This document shows, one piece after another, positions 39,371-48,146 of a DNA stretch of 64,000 bases. Numbering within the stretch: the first letter of the stretch is position 1; every line of letters begins with the position of its first letter. The notes under the pieces are model-generated. The model did no database searches. It saw only the letters and a list, made by a program, of their open reading frames with translations, and was not told where the DNA came from. The DNA comes from UBA2160 sp964588665 (lineage in GTDB: Bacteria > Chloroflexota > Dehalococcoidia > Lucifugimonadales > UBA1123). The stretch covers positions 8,429-72,428 of the forward strand of contig CAZPQQ010000007.1 of the NCBI GenBank assembly GCA_964588665.1, read 5' to 3'. Made by a program: the position numbers and the translations under genes.

Positions 39371-40124
39371 TCGTCGTTGGTTTCTTGCCCGCGCTTTGGC
39401 TCTTCGCGCGTCTGGCGGCTCTTTCCATCCCGGCCCTGGAAGGGCAACCCCAGGCCAGTGCGCACTCGCCGCATCTGGGCCTCTGAGCCTTGCACACCTG
39501 CCTGCCGTGATAGATCAAATACATGTGGAACGGAAGCACGTCCTCGGGAGGAACCTTCGCTTCGAGCACGTCATGGGCCTTGTCAGCCGATACCTTCGAT
39601 CCCACCAGACCCAGTCGCTTCGAAACCCGATGGACGTGAGTGTCGACGGGCATCGCCGGCATGCCCAACGCGAAGCACAGGATGATCGCCGCGGTTTTGG
39701 GACCGACGCCTGGCAGTCTCTTCAGCCACGCCTTCGCCTCGCCAAGGGGCATCTCAGCCAGGAACGAAAGGTCATACGAGCCAACCTCTTCTTTTACCTG
39801 GATGAGGATCTCTTTGATCCTGACGGACTTCTGAGCGGCCAGTCCGCCCCTGCGAATCGCGTCTTCGATCTTCGAGGGAGGCGCTGCCGCGATAGAGTCC
39901 AACGACTCGAACGTCGCCATGAGGTTGTCGTACGCGCGAGTTGAGTTGACGTCGGAGGTATGTTGGGAAAGCATCGTGTAGACCAACTCTTCCGCCGGAT
40001 TGTATCTCGGCGTCCTCTCGATGGGTCCGTGGATCGGACCCAACAACTCCATGATGTCGGGAACTTTCACCCGTCGCCTTCCACCACTCGTCATGTCGGT
40101 CACAATTCCTCTCACCGCCGCCAA
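39345..40124 (-). CDS. nth: Endonuclease III-type DNA glycosylase/AP lyase
   Basis: A 259-residue base-excision repair enzyme. The helix-hairpin-helix is LPGVGPKTAAIIL with the lyase Lys143, and the catalytic Asp161 is in PVDTHVHRV. Four cysteines with the spacing C-x6-C-x2-C-x5-C (211, 218, 221, 227) bind the [4Fe-4S] cluster. Lys and Asp together mean a bifunctional enzyme that cuts DNA after removing oxidised pyrimidines. The C-terminal tail after the cluster is about 30 basic residues longer than in E. coli. Met at position 11 is another possible start. Confidence 0.92.
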   Translation of the reverse strand: MAAVRGIVTDMTSGGRRRVKVPDIMELLGPIHGPIERTPRYNPAEELVYTMLSQHTSDVNSTRAYDNLMATFESLDSIAAAPPSKIEDAIRRGGLAAQKSVRIKEILIQVKEEVGSYDLSFLAEMPLGEAKAWLKRLPGVGPKTAAIILCFALGMPAMPVDTHVHRVSKRLGLVGSKVSADKAHDVLEAKVPPEDVLPFHMYLIYHGRQVCKAQRPRCGECALAWGCPSRAGMERAARRAKSQSAGKKPTTIEKEASGD

Positions 40125-40189
40125 TCCGGCGGGTCCGTGTTGCCCCGCTCAGATTATATGGCACGCCATCGACAAATCCCAGGTGAAAC

Positions 40190-40218
40190 TTGACAAATCG
40201 CCACGGGCTGACTAAGTT
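40190..40218 (+). promoter_or_regulatory. Sigma-70-like promoter of the HEAT-repeat gene
   Basis: A perfect -35 box TTGACA (40190-40195) and a -10 box TAAGTT (40213-40218) are separated by 17 bases. The predicted transcript has a 5' leader of about 145 bases, containing the hairpin at 40315-40334. Confidence 0.5.
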
Positions 40219-40314
40219 CAAAGTGAGCGGCGGCGCGAGTTCGGGGCCTTCAAATACGTTGAATTCTCCCCACCTAGGGCGCCGTCTTCTGGCATACTGA
40301 ATAACATACAACTG

Positions 40315-40334
40315 CTCTCCGTCTCCACGGAGAG
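40315..40334 (+). promoter_or_regulatory. Leader hairpin before the HEAT-repeat gene
   Basis: CTCTCCGT and ACGGAGAG form a perfect 8-bp stem with the loop CTCC, 36 bases before the GTG start. No T-run follows, so it is not a simple terminator. Confidence 0.4.
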
Positions 40335-40370
40335 TCAAGAACTCGAACAGGCTGAGCGGAGTGCGACGCG

Positions 40371-41294
40371 GTGACCCTACAGCAATACGTTTCCGAGCTG
40401 TCAGACCCAGACGCATCCATCGACCATCCCGGACTGCTCCAGTTGTCGAGCCTGAGCAACGCTGAGGTTCGCGAAGTGATGTCCGTGTGGTCCGGGATCT
40501 CGACGCAACGCCGCTGCGAGATCCTCCAGTGGCTGACCGAGCTCGCCGACGACAACCTCAAGTTGGACTTCACGGCGGTGTACCGGGCCTGTCTACGCGA
40601 CATGGACGACGACGTCAGAGCCAACGCGGCCCGCGGAGTCTCGGACTGCGACGACCGCACGATCATCCGCCCTCTAATCGAAATCTTACTCAAAGACAAA
40701 TCGGCGGATGTCAGAGCCGAGGCTGCGACCTCCTTGGGTAAGTTCGCGGAGTTCGCGCAAGAAGGCAAAGTCCTGCGCCGAGACGGCGAGAAGATTCGCA
40801 CCGCTCTGCTGGAGGTGATCGGCAGAAGCGGCGAGAGCATGGAGTCTCGACGTCGGGCCATCGAAGCGGTCGCCAGCTTCAACTCGCCCCAGGTCGAGGA
40901 CATAATCCGCGAGGCGTATTACGACGGCGACCTCAAGCTGAAGCAGAGCGCTGTTTTCGCGATGGGCCGGAGCTCTGACTCCCGGTGGCTCCCCATCGTG
41001 ATCCAGGACACTAGAAACGAGGAACCGTCCATCCGTTTCGAGGCTGCCAACGCCTGCGGATACCTCGGAGACGCCGTGACCGTTCCTCATCTGATCGCTA
41101 TTCTCGAGGATGACGATGCGCAGGTGCAGCTTGCCGCCGTCAAATCCCTGGGACTGATCGGCGGAAGCCTTGCCAAACGCGCGCTGATTCAGTGCCTGAC
41201 CATCGGCGACGAGACGATCGAGGAGGCAGCTACAGCGGCTCTCGGATCGATCGAATTCGATGAAGACCCGCTGGGGTTCACCTTCGAGCCCTGA
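40371..41294 (+). CDS. HEAT-repeat protein
   Basis: A 307-residue soluble protein made of about six HEAT-like helical pairs (for example DDVRANAARGVSDCDDRTIIRPLIEIL and AQVQLAAVKSLGLIGGSLAKRALIQCL). Such solenoids bind other proteins, and in some bacteria act as phycobilin lyase-like or scaffold factors. No enzyme signature is visible. It starts with GTG at 40371 and is a single-gene unit. Confidence 0.82.
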   Translation: MTLQQYVSELSDPDASIDHPGLLQLSSLSNAEVREVMSVWSGISTQRRCEILQWLTELADDNLKLDFTAVYRACLRDMDDDVRANAARGVSDCDDRTIIRPLIEILLKDKSADVRAEAATSLGKFAEFAQEGKVLRRDGEKIRTALLEVIGRSGESMESRRRAIEAVASFNSPQVEDIIREAYYDGDLKLKQSAVFAMGRSSDSRWLPIVIQDTRNEEPSIRFEAANACGYLGDAVTVPHLIAILEDDDAQVQLAAVKSLGLIGGSLAKRALIQCLTIGDETIEEAATAALGSIEFDEDPLGFTFEP

Positions 41295-41564
41295 TTCCCG
41301 GTTCAACACCCCTCTTAATCAGACGCCCTGATCCTCGAGAACGGCAATTCCTCAGTCGCCAGCCTTTGCATGTCGTGCTGCGCCCGCCGAACCTGATCGA
41401 CGCCCGCCTATGCTAGAATCGAACCGATTCCGTCCGCGTGCGGCGCTGGATCGGGCAACTCGGTGGTTGACGTCGAGATCGATCCTCACCGCCCGCACCG
41501 TTCGCAGGTTCCGCGAGAGCCCCCGTAGTCTCGATCCGCGGTCAATATCCGAGGAAGGCGATAG

Positions 41565-42569
41565 ATGAACCCATACGTTTCCGCACAGATTGCGTCGCTC
41601 GTGGAAGGGCTCCGTTTGCTGGAGGTCTATGTCACCGCGCCACTGGCTCTCCACACAGACATCCGGATGATGCGGGAGTCGCTTCCCTTCCCTCTGGCCG
41701 AGGAACTCTCTCGCGATGAGACATCGTTGCGACGTCAAGCACACGCTGAGCTCACCGACGACCGCACGGGCCTGGCGCTCGACGCCATCTCAGCGATCAG
41801 AGCGACGGCTCACACACTGATGGGGATAGGCGGGGATTCGAATTCGGCGTTGGACGAGTCGTGGTTGAGGCGCGCGCGGCTGGTGCTGCATCGGGCAGAG
41901 CAACAAGTGAGTGCCGATGTCAGAAGCGCCATGGCTCGCAAGGTGACCGGCATCTACGTGATTGTCGATCCGGAGGCCACGCAAGACCGACCCGTCGAAG
42001 AGGTTGCCCGCGCGACCCTCGAAGGCGGCGCCCGGGTGATTCAGCTTCGAAGCAAAGTGGACGACAAGAAGATCGCACTGGAACAGGCCGTAGCGATCAA
42101 AGCGATGTGCGACGAGCACGACGCGGTGTTTTTCGTCAACGACGATGCCGACGTCGCCCGAGCCGCCAACGCCCACGGCCTTCATATCGGGCAGACCGAC
42201 CTGCCGACTGAAGCGTCCAGAATGGTCATTACCCAAAGGCAAATCATCGGCCGGTCCAACAACGGCCTCGAACAGGCGTTGGAGTCCCATGCGCAGGGGG
42301 TCGACTGCATCGCGGTCGGCGCCATCTACGCCACGTCCACGATGGGGAAGTCGGGTCGGACCGCCCTGGGGCCGGAAGCGATCAAGGAAGTGAAGGACGC
42401 GGTCCCGAGACCGATCATCGCCATCGGGGGCATCGGCAAGAGCAACATCGTCGACGTGGTCGAAGCCGGGGCCGACTGCGTGTGCGTCGTCAGCGCTATC
42501 ACGTTCGCGGACGATCCCGAAGCTGCCACACGTGAGTTGGTCCGTATGTTCGAAGACGCGTCTGGGTGA
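41565..42569 (+). CDS. thiE: Thiamine-phosphate synthase with N-terminal extension
   Basis: ThiE joins hydroxymethylpyrimidine diphosphate and thiazole phosphate. The catalytic TIM-barrel core is about residues 127-334: GIYVIVD, VIQLRSK, FFVNDDADVARAANAHGLHIGQTDL, IIGRSNN, DCIAVGAIYATSTMGKSGRTALG and IIAIGGI. The first 125 residues are an extra helical domain with no motif that I know, present in some Chloroflexota and cyanobacterial ThiE proteins of similar length. The usual STH in the phosphate-side loop is SNN here. It is followed after 92 bases, including a hairpin repeat, by a translin-family gene. Confidence 0.88.
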   Translation: MNPYVSAQIASLVEGLRLLEVYVTAPLALHTDIRMMRESLPFPLAEELSRDETSLRRQAHAELTDDRTGLALDAISAIRATAHTLMGIGGDSNSALDESWLRRARLVLHRAEQQVSADVRSAMARKVTGIYVIVDPEATQDRPVEEVARATLEGGARVIQLRSKVDDKKIALEQAVAIKAMCDEHDAVFFVNDDADVARAANAHGLHIGQTDLPTEASRMVITQRQIIGRSNNGLEQALESHAQGVDCIAVGAIYATSTMGKSGRTALGPEAIKEVKDAVPRPIIAIGGIGKSNIVDVVEAGADCVCVVSAITFADDPEAATRELVRMFEDASG

Positions 42570-42597
42570 TGGTGGGGGCTTGGGCGTCGTGGGGCTG

Positions 42598-42623
42598 GCT
42601 TGGGCGTGAACGCCCAGAGCACC
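42598..42623. repeat. Hairpin repeat, GCGT/ACGC stem type
   Basis: A copy of the interspersed hairpin with GCTTGG, stem GCGT, loop GA, stem ACGC and CCAGAGCACC. It lies in the spacer between thiE and the translin gene, preceded by a partial duplicate (GGCTTGGGCGT) at 42577-42588. Confidence 0.7.
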
Positions 42624-42661
42624 GGTTGCCCCACATCCAGCCAATACGACAGGAGCAAACA

Positions 42662-43342
42662 TTGTCCGAGGCATCGAACACGGCAGACGTACGTCAACTG
42701 GTCGAAGCGGTCCGCGCCGCGGGTGAGCTCGCCCGCCAACGGATGAGCGAGACCCATTCCGCGCGGGAGACCGCCCTGACCACATCTCGTCAGATCATCC
42801 GGCTCTCAGCCAACTCAATTCGAGCCGCCCATCGCAACGAATTCGCGGACGCCAGCCGGCTGATCGCAGAGGCGCGCCAAATGGTGGAGGAGCTCAAAGA
42901 TGTTCGCGCGGGTCATCCCGAGGTCTTTTTCGGCGGCTTCGTCGAGGACAGCCTGAAGGAGTACGTCGAGGCGTCCGCCACACTGGCCTTCACCCAAGGC
43001 TCTCCGCTGCCGACCATGGAAGAGCTTGGCATCGGCGCGGCCGCTTACATGAACGGCATGGCCGAAGCCATCGGCGAGCTTCGCCGATTCGTGCTGGACA
43101 TCCTCAGACGAGACGACGTGTCCCGCTGCGAGAACCTGTTGGAGATCATGGACGAAGTGTACGCGGTGCTCGTGACGCTGGACTTTCCCGATGCTGTCAC
43201 TCGCGGGCTCAGACGCAACACCGACGTGATGCGCGGCGTCATCGAGCGAACGCGGGGCGATCTCACCGTGGCCCTCAGACAGCGATCGCTGGAAGATCAG
43301 CTCGCACGGCTTGCCGACCGCCTCGACTCGGACGCGGGGTGA
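42662..43342 (+). CDS. Translin-family protein
   Basis: A 226-residue all-helical protein of the translin family, nucleic-acid binding or RNase proteins best known from eukaryotes and archaea. The C-terminal signature is clear: RRDDVSRCENLLEIMDEVYAVLVTLDFPDAVTRGLRRNTDVMRGVIERTRGDLTVAL. I place the start at TTG 42662, with AGGAG at 42651-42655; the longer open frame to 42566 would translate the hairpin repeat and lacks a ribosome site. TRAX-type catalytic acidic residues cannot be assigned with confidence. It probably shares a transcript with thiE. Confidence 0.82.
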   Translation: MSEASNTADVRQLVEAVRAAGELARQRMSETHSARETALTTSRQIIRLSANSIRAAHRNEFADASRLIAEARQMVEELKDVRAGHPEVFFGGFVEDSLKEYVEASATLAFTQGSPLPTMEELGIGAAAYMNGMAEAIGELRRFVLDILRRDDVSRCENLLEIMDEVYAVLVTLDFPDAVTRGLRRNTDVMRGVIERTRGDLTVALRQRSLEDQLARLADRLDSDAG

Positions 43343-43490
43343 ATCGCTCCCTGGCACGCCTCGCGTCCGCCTGAGCCGAAGCCTGCCACGCACACCCAGC
43401 CCCAAACGGCGGCGGCGAGGTCCTAACTCGCCTTGACCCTCCCATCGGGCCTATGTTAGCTTTTCGTCAGCTACCAGACCCTGGAACTTG

Positions 43491-43522
43491 CGGCCTTCCC
43501 ATCGAGAGGGAAGGCCGTTTTT
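43491..43522 (+). terminator. Intrinsic-terminator hairpin in the hppA leader
   Basis: CGGCCTTCCC (43491-43500) pairs perfectly with GGGAAGGCCG (43508-43517) around a 7-base loop, and TTTTT follows. It ends only 14 bases before the hppA start codon, immediately before its ribosome site. It can end the upstream unit or act as an attenuator of hppA. Confidence 0.65.
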
Positions 43523-43535
43523 GCGGAGGCACGCA

Positions 43536-45620
43536 TTGACTATCATCTATCTGGCCATCGGCGCTGGAGTTTTTGCCCTGGCATACGCCGCCCTGCTCAC
43601 GATGCGCATCCTGAAGAGCGATCCCGGAACTGAGCAGGTTCAGGCTATCGGCAGGGCCATCCAGGAAGGCGCGATGGCGTTCCTGTCACGCGAATACCGC
43701 CTGCTGGCCGTCTTCGTCGTCTTCATGTTCATCGTCTTGGCCGTGTTCATCGACTTTGACGTATTGGACAAAGTTCCCGAGGACAGCGAAAGCATTCCCA
43801 AGACCGCGATTTCCTACCTGGCGGGGGCCATCGGATCCGGCCTGGCTGGATTCATAGGCATGAGCATCGCTGTCAGAGCCAACACCCGCACAACGGTTCA
43901 AGCCCAGCGCGGCCTCAACCCGGCCCTGCGAGTCGCATTCAACTCAGGCGCCGTCATGGGCGTATCTGTTGTCGGCATCGGCCTTATCGGCATCACGGTG
44001 ATGTACTGGATATTCAAGGACATCAACGTCGTCGCGGGATTCGGCTTCGGCGCATCGTCCATCGCCCTGTTCGCCAGGGTTGGCGGCGGCATATACACCA
44101 AGGCCGCCGACGTGGGCGCCGACCTGGTCGGCAAGATCGAGCAAGGCATACCGGAAGACGACCCGCGCAACCCCGCGACCGTGGCCGACAACGTCGGCGA
44201 CAACGTCGGCGACGTTGCCGGCATGGGCGCCGACCTGTTCGAGTCCTATGTCGGCTCCATTATCGCGACCATCGCTTTGGCCGCGGTGGGGGCGGGCGCT
44301 CTGAACATGGCTGCTCCTACCGAATTCGACGAAAACCTGGTGCTGCTGCCGATCTTGATCGCGCTAACCGGAATCTTCGCTTCCATTCTGGGCACGTTCC
44401 TCGTACGGACCCCCGAGGGCGCCAACATGGGGCGGTTGCTCTGGTCTCTGCGGACTGGCATCTTCGGCGCCGGCATTTTGGTGCTGATCGGAACCGCCAT
44501 ATCCATCACCGTGCTCGACCTCGATTTCAAGCTGTTCTGGATCGTGGTCATTGGCCTCGTGGCTGGCCAGATCATCGGAACGAGCTCGGAAGTCTTCACG
44601 TCCTACGAGTACCGTTTCACGCGCAACATCGCGCAGCAGTCCGAGACCGGGCCGGCAACCGTGATTATCGGCGGCCTGGGTTTGGGGATGCTCAGCACGG
44701 TCGTGCCGGCGCTCGTCATCGTCGTAGCAATGTGGTTCGCCAACGACCTGGCCAGCACGTACGGCGTGGCGTTGGCAGCCGTCAGCATGCTCTCGACTCT
44801 GGGAATAACCCTCGCGACCGACGCGTACGGTCCCGTGGCCGACAACGCTGGGGGCATCGCGGAACAGGCCGGCCTGGACCCAGAGGTTCGCGAACGCACC
44901 GACGCGCTGGACTCCCTGGGCAACACGACCGCCGCGACGGGCAAGGGCTTCGCCATCGGCTCCGCCGTTCTGACAGCCCTGGCGCTGATGGCCGCTTACT
45001 CGGTAGTCGTCGACAACATCAACGAGACGAGAGCGCTGGACGAGGGGATACCGTTCGTAAAAGTATCCTTCGACCTGACAAACATCAAAGTGTTGATGGG
45101 ACTGTTCATCGGCAGCCTGACCCCGTTCCTGTTCGGCGCCCTGACGATGCAGGCCGTCGGGCGCGCCGCGATGGCAATGGTTACCGAGGTGCGGAGACAG
45201 TTCCGTGAGATCCCCGGATTGATCGAAGGCACAGCCGACGCTGACTACGCTCGCGCGGTCGACATCAGCACCAACGGTGCCATGAAAGAGATGGTCGTCC
45301 CAGGAATCCTGGCCGTCGCCGCCCCGATCCTCGTGGGCGTAATCCTTGGGGCCGAAGCCCTCGGCGGCCTGCTCATCGGCTCAATCGCGTCAGGGTTCCT
45401 GCTGGCCGTCATGATGGCCAACGCGGGAGGAGCGTGGGACAACGCCAAGAAGTTCATCGAAGCGGGCGCACACGGAGGCAAGGGATCGGCGTCTCACGAA
45501 GCCGCGGTCGTCGGCGACACGGTTGGCGACCCCTTCAAAGACACCTCCGGCCCAGCCCTGAACATCCTCATCAAGCTGATGTCCATCGTAGCCCTCGTCT
45601 TCGCCCCGCTGTTTTTGTAA
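43536..45620 (+). CDS. hppA: Membrane pyrophosphatase, K+-dependent type
   Basis: A 694-residue, roughly 16-helix ion-pumping pyrophosphatase. The active-site loops are DVGADLVGKIEQGIPEDDPRNP and ADNVGDNVGDVAGMGADLFE, with later DNAGGIAEQ and GDTVGDPFKDTSGPALN. The segment LGNTTAATGKGFAIGSA has Ala where K+-independent enzymes have Lys, which marks the K+-dependent clade; H+ or Na+ pumping cannot be settled by eye. I use TTG 43536 as start, because GGAGG lies at 43525-43529; an upstream ATG at 43488 would place the terminator hairpin inside the coding region. Strong hairpin after the stop. Confidence 0.93.
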   Translation: MTIIYLAIGAGVFALAYAALLTMRILKSDPGTEQVQAIGRAIQEGAMAFLSREYRLLAVFVVFMFIVLAVFIDFDVLDKVPEDSESIPKTAISYLAGAIGSGLAGFIGMSIAVRANTRTTVQAQRGLNPALRVAFNSGAVMGVSVVGIGLIGITVMYWIFKDINVVAGFGFGASSIALFARVGGGIYTKAADVGADLVGKIEQGIPEDDPRNPATVADNVGDNVGDVAGMGADLFESYVGSIIATIALAAVGAGALNMAAPTEFDENLVLLPILIALTGIFASILGTFLVRTPEGANMGRLLWSLRTGIFGAGILVLIGTAISITVLDLDFKLFWIVVIGLVAGQIIGTSSEVFTSYEYRFTRNIAQQSETGPATVIIGGLGLGMLSTVVPALVIVVAMWFANDLASTYGVALAAVSMLSTLGITLATDAYGPVADNAGGIAEQAGLDPEVRERTDALDSLGNTTAATGKGFAIGSAVLTALALMAAYSVVVDNINETRALDEGIPFVKVSFDLTNIKVLMGLFIGSLTPFLFGALTMQAVGRAAMAMVTEVRRQFREIPGLIEGTADADYARAVDISTNGAMKEMVVPGILAVAAPILVGVILGAEALGGLLIGSIASGFLLAVMMANAGGAWDNAKKFIEAGAHGGKGSASHEAAVVGDTVGDPFKDTSGPALNILIKLMSIVALVFAPLFL

Positions 45621-45634
45621 AGAATCTTAATGAG

Positions 45635-45662
45635 TCACGGCGACGCACTGCCGTCGCCGTGA
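45635..45662 (+). terminator. Hairpin after hppA
   Basis: TCACGGCGACG (45635-45645) pairs perfectly with CGTCGCCGTGA (45652-45662) over 11 bases with a 6-base loop, 14 bases after the stop codon. No T-run follows. Confidence 0.65.
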
Positions 45663-45710
45663 TGCAACGCCCGCTTGTCGATGGGTTGTGGGACCATCTG
45701 CAGCGCCAGA

Positions 45711-46625
45711 TCAGTGTGCGTCCGGCGAACGACATCCGTTCCACGGCAGCATCACCGCCCCCACACTCCGCTCGGCATCAGTACGCCCCGCGCGCGACCA
45801 GGCCGTCGGCGCGGAGGTGCGCCGTCCACTCGACCAGTCTGCCGACGCGGGAGCGGAGTTCGTAGACTTCGACCCAGCATACGCCCGAGTACTTGATCGA
45901 GCCCGAGGCTGTGCCGGTCGGGGCGAATTCGAAGTCGACGGCGCTGCCGTGGGCGCCCAGCGGGCCGAGCACGGCGTCCGGGCCGGAGCTGGCCGCGTCG
46001 TCGTAGAGGCCTCGGAGTACGAACCGCGCGTCTTCGGCGGTCGGCAGAAACACCCGGCCCTGGTCCGCCATGCCCGTTGTCTCGCGGAGATAGCGCGCGC
46101 CCGGCAGCCCGTCGATTTCGGTGATGTAGGCCGACAGGTCGCGTTGCGTGCCTCCCGTATCGTCCAGCAGGAATTTCGATCGATCGGAGTCGAAGAAGGC
46201 CATTTGGAAATCACCTGCTTCACGAACTTGCATTCGAAGTCGGCGGCCGAGTACCGGCCTCCGGCGATCTCGACGACTCGAAATCCGCCGATGGCCGCCA
46301 GCCTCCCGTCGTCGACCGCACCGCCCCACGTCGGATCCGAGTCGAGCTGCGCCTCGATGCTTTTGGTCCCCAGCGGGTCCATGTACTTGGTCAGCTCGTC
46401 CTGGCCCTGGGCATGGTCCGCGCTGGACAGCAAGAGAGTGACCGTAATCGCGCCGACAAACGACGAGCCGCCCATTGTGATCGGCGTCTCCCGGCTCGCG
46501 AAACGGATGAGCGCCGCTGGGAGCTCGTGCACCGCTTCTGGTTCGTGGTCGTAGACGCGGAGTCCGGAGATGTTCTCTAGCAATGTCTTCAGGCCGTCTC
46601 TAGCCGCCGTCATTTCATCTGCCAT
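45711..46625 (-). CDS. Phage tail-terminator-like protein; frame runs past its natural end
   Basis: The open frame codes for 304 residues, but only the first 140 or so (46625 to about 46204) look like a real protein: RDGLKTLLENISGLRVYDHEPEAVHELPAALI, then DPLGTKSIEAQLDSDPTWGGAVDDGRLA and ADFECKFVKQV. This fits the small tail-completion proteins that precede the tail-tube gene in phages. Past ISKWPSS the translation is Arg/Ser/Ala-rich and is the shadow of the tail-tube gene in another frame. A TGA in the +1 frame (CAGGTGA) just before the tail-tube ATG is probably the original stop, so a one-base change upstream may have removed it. Confidence 0.55.
   Translation of the reverse strand: MADEMTAARDGLKTLLENISGLRVYDHEPEAVHELPAALIRFASRETPITMGGSSFVGAITVTLLLSSADHAQGQDELTKYMDPLGTKSIEAQLDSDPTWGGAVDDGRLAAIGGFRVVEIAGGRYSAADFECKFVKQVISKWPSSTPIDRNSCWTIREARNATCRPTSPKSTGCRARAISARQRAWRTRAGCFCRPPKTRGSYSEASTTTRPAPARTPCSARWAPTAAPSTSNSPRPAQPRARSSTRAYAGSKSTNSAPASADWSSGRRTSAPTAWSRAGRTDAERSVGAVMLPWNGCRSPDAH
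45778..46203 (-). CDS. Phage tail-tube-like protein
   Basis: A 141-residue protein starting MAFFDSDRSKFLLDDTGGTQRDLSAYITEIDGLP, with a middle segment SSGPDAVLGPLGAHGSAVDFEFAPTGTASGSIKYSG. This matches the small tail-tube proteins of siphophage-like modules in actinobacterial and Chloroflexota genomes. I choose the Met at 46203, where the recognisable fold begins. It lies wholly within the open frame of the preceding tail gene, so one of the two frames has been extended by decay. No capsid, terminase or integrase is nearby. Confidence 0.6.
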   Translation of the reverse strand: MAFFDSDRSKFLLDDTGGTQRDLSAYITEIDGLPGARYLRETTGMADQGRVFLPTAEDARFVLRGLYDDAASSGPDAVLGPLGAHGSAVDFEFAPTGTASGSIKYSGVCWVEVYELRSRVGRLVEWTAHLRADGLVARGAY

Positions 46626-46852
46626 GGTCGCTCTCCACTGCTACAAGGTGTGAAAATACCAACGGGTGGCGGCACACAGTGTCCCGTGTCGCAAACTCGT
46701 TGCAAAGATCGCGCGACGCATTCGAGCGGGCGGTGGTTCGACAAGCTCACCACGAACGGAGAGAACCGACGCTCTCCTCGCTTTGAACCCGTCGGAGGGC
46801 TATCCGAATCGCCAAGCTAACATCTGATTCAGGACACTAAACACGACGGTCG

Positions 46853-47660
46853 TCACACCGTAGTCCCAATCCGCGTGTAAGCCGACAGCAACGCCATCAC
46901 GTCAAGGTCCAATGCGGCCGAGCCGCGGCCTCGTTGGCCTCCGGATGGATCGGGACGCGATACAGGGGTGTCTCGACGCTTCCACAGGCGCGCTGCCTGA
47001 ATCAGGGTCGCCTCGGCGATCGGAGACGGGTACTGGTATATCGCTAAGGCCGCGCCCGTCGTGTGCGCGGCGGCGGTCGTGCCGTTGACGCCTCTGACGA
47101 CCGTGAGCGTGTTCGTGGAGTAGCTCTGCACGTACATCTGCTCGGAGTCGACGAGTATCGTGTGGCCCGCCTCGATGTCCGTCCGGGCGGAGACGTCCGT
47201 GCCGGTCTCAGAGGCGTCCAGCTCTTCTCCCAGCGTTTCCGTGGCTGAGTTGAGTCTCTGTCTGCCAGTAACCCCATTGCCCGATCGCCTGCACCGTCTG
47301 TCGACCGGCGGGCCAGTCGGTCTTGTTTCCGGCGTCCGTGTCGACGACAAGCCGAGAGTACGGTCTGGACCCATCGTGGCCGCCAGTCGGGTCGGCATTC
47401 GGAGGTTCGATCAGGTAGTCGGCGGCGGCCCAGGTCGTTTCGAAAGTCCGGTCTTTGTCATCGTCCGTTTTCAGCCCGTTGGCGTCGATCGAGACCAGGT
47501 CCGGCGTCAGCAGTTCGTGGCCGCCGGCGCTGTCGAAGATTCGGATGGCCGCCAACACGTAGAAGTGCCTGTTGCAGTATGCGTCGATCTGACGGCTCAC
47601 ACCCTCGATCACAACACGGAGGCGAGTGTCGGTGGCGGCGTTTCCTCCTCGCCACCGCAC
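46853..47660 (-). pseudogene. Phage head-tail connector-like gene, frameshifted
   Basis: Two overlapping frames make up one protein. The upstream frame (to 47208) gives ATDTRLRVVIEGVSRQIDAYCNRHFYV and then QAIGQWGYW. The downstream frame (47398-46853) gives TETLGEELDASETGTDVSA, DSEQMYVQSYSTNTLTVVRGVNGTTAAAHTTGAALAIYQYP and ATLIQAARLWKRRDT. The order and spacing are those of HK97 gp6/connector-like proteins. The switch must lie near 47260-47285, as WGYW in one frame meets RLNSATETL in the other. No proper start codon remains; the N-terminus has been lost at about 47650. Confidence 0.6.
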
Positions 47661-47716
47661 GCCGCAAGCGACAACACGACTACCATCGTCAAAGCCCATA
47701 TGTTGCGGGGCATCAT
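47609..47716 (-). pseudogene. Lipoprotein signal-peptide fragment at the phage junction
   Basis: A 35-codon frame starting at ATG 47716 gives MMPRNIWALTMVVVLSLAAC followed by GGEEETPPPT. This is a textbook lipoprotein signal peptide with the lipobox SLAAC and an acidic Pro-rich linker. It stops at 47609, inside the connector-like remnant, which starts to be recognisable at about 47650. It is probably the front of a lipoprotein gene whose body has been replaced by phage-like DNA, or else a very small lipoprotein. Confidence 0.4.
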
Positions 47717-47819
47717 TCTCAACGCAACACCTCTGTCCTGAATGTCGGCACATTATACATCCGCGATTCGATTCACCTTCAATCAGCGGCGTCGAGCCCT
47801 GGATCCACATCTGCACCAC

Positions 47820-48146
47820 GCTGAGCCGCGTGGTCGTGTCGAGAACAGCTGACCAATCGCACCCGTATTGTCCGCCGGTGCATCGCGAGAGATCAACGCC
47901 TAAGACCGCGCGATCGACTCAGGTCGACCAACTGATATCGACTGGTTTGAATGCGTGCCGAATGTTGACGCGAATCTCCCTCCGATACCAGCCTGAGAGT
48001 TGACGGCATGACGTGTTATTCGTTAGCTTGGCGATGCTGAAACGAGCAACTCAGATGTTACCCGTCGAGCGTTCGCGCTCGATGTTCCGGCGCGTCAGAA
48101 GGCCGCATTGTGCCTCTCTTCGCGTCCGGGATTGGAAGGATACGCG
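47820..48146. other. Spacer without recognisable gene
   Basis: Between the phage remnant and the response regulator there are 327 bases in which I see no gene, repeat or clear promoter. Confidence 0.3.

Noticed and set aside
42566..42661. Upstream extension of the translin-family gene
   Set aside because: It would translate the intergenic hairpin repeat, and a good ribosome site precedes TTG 42662.
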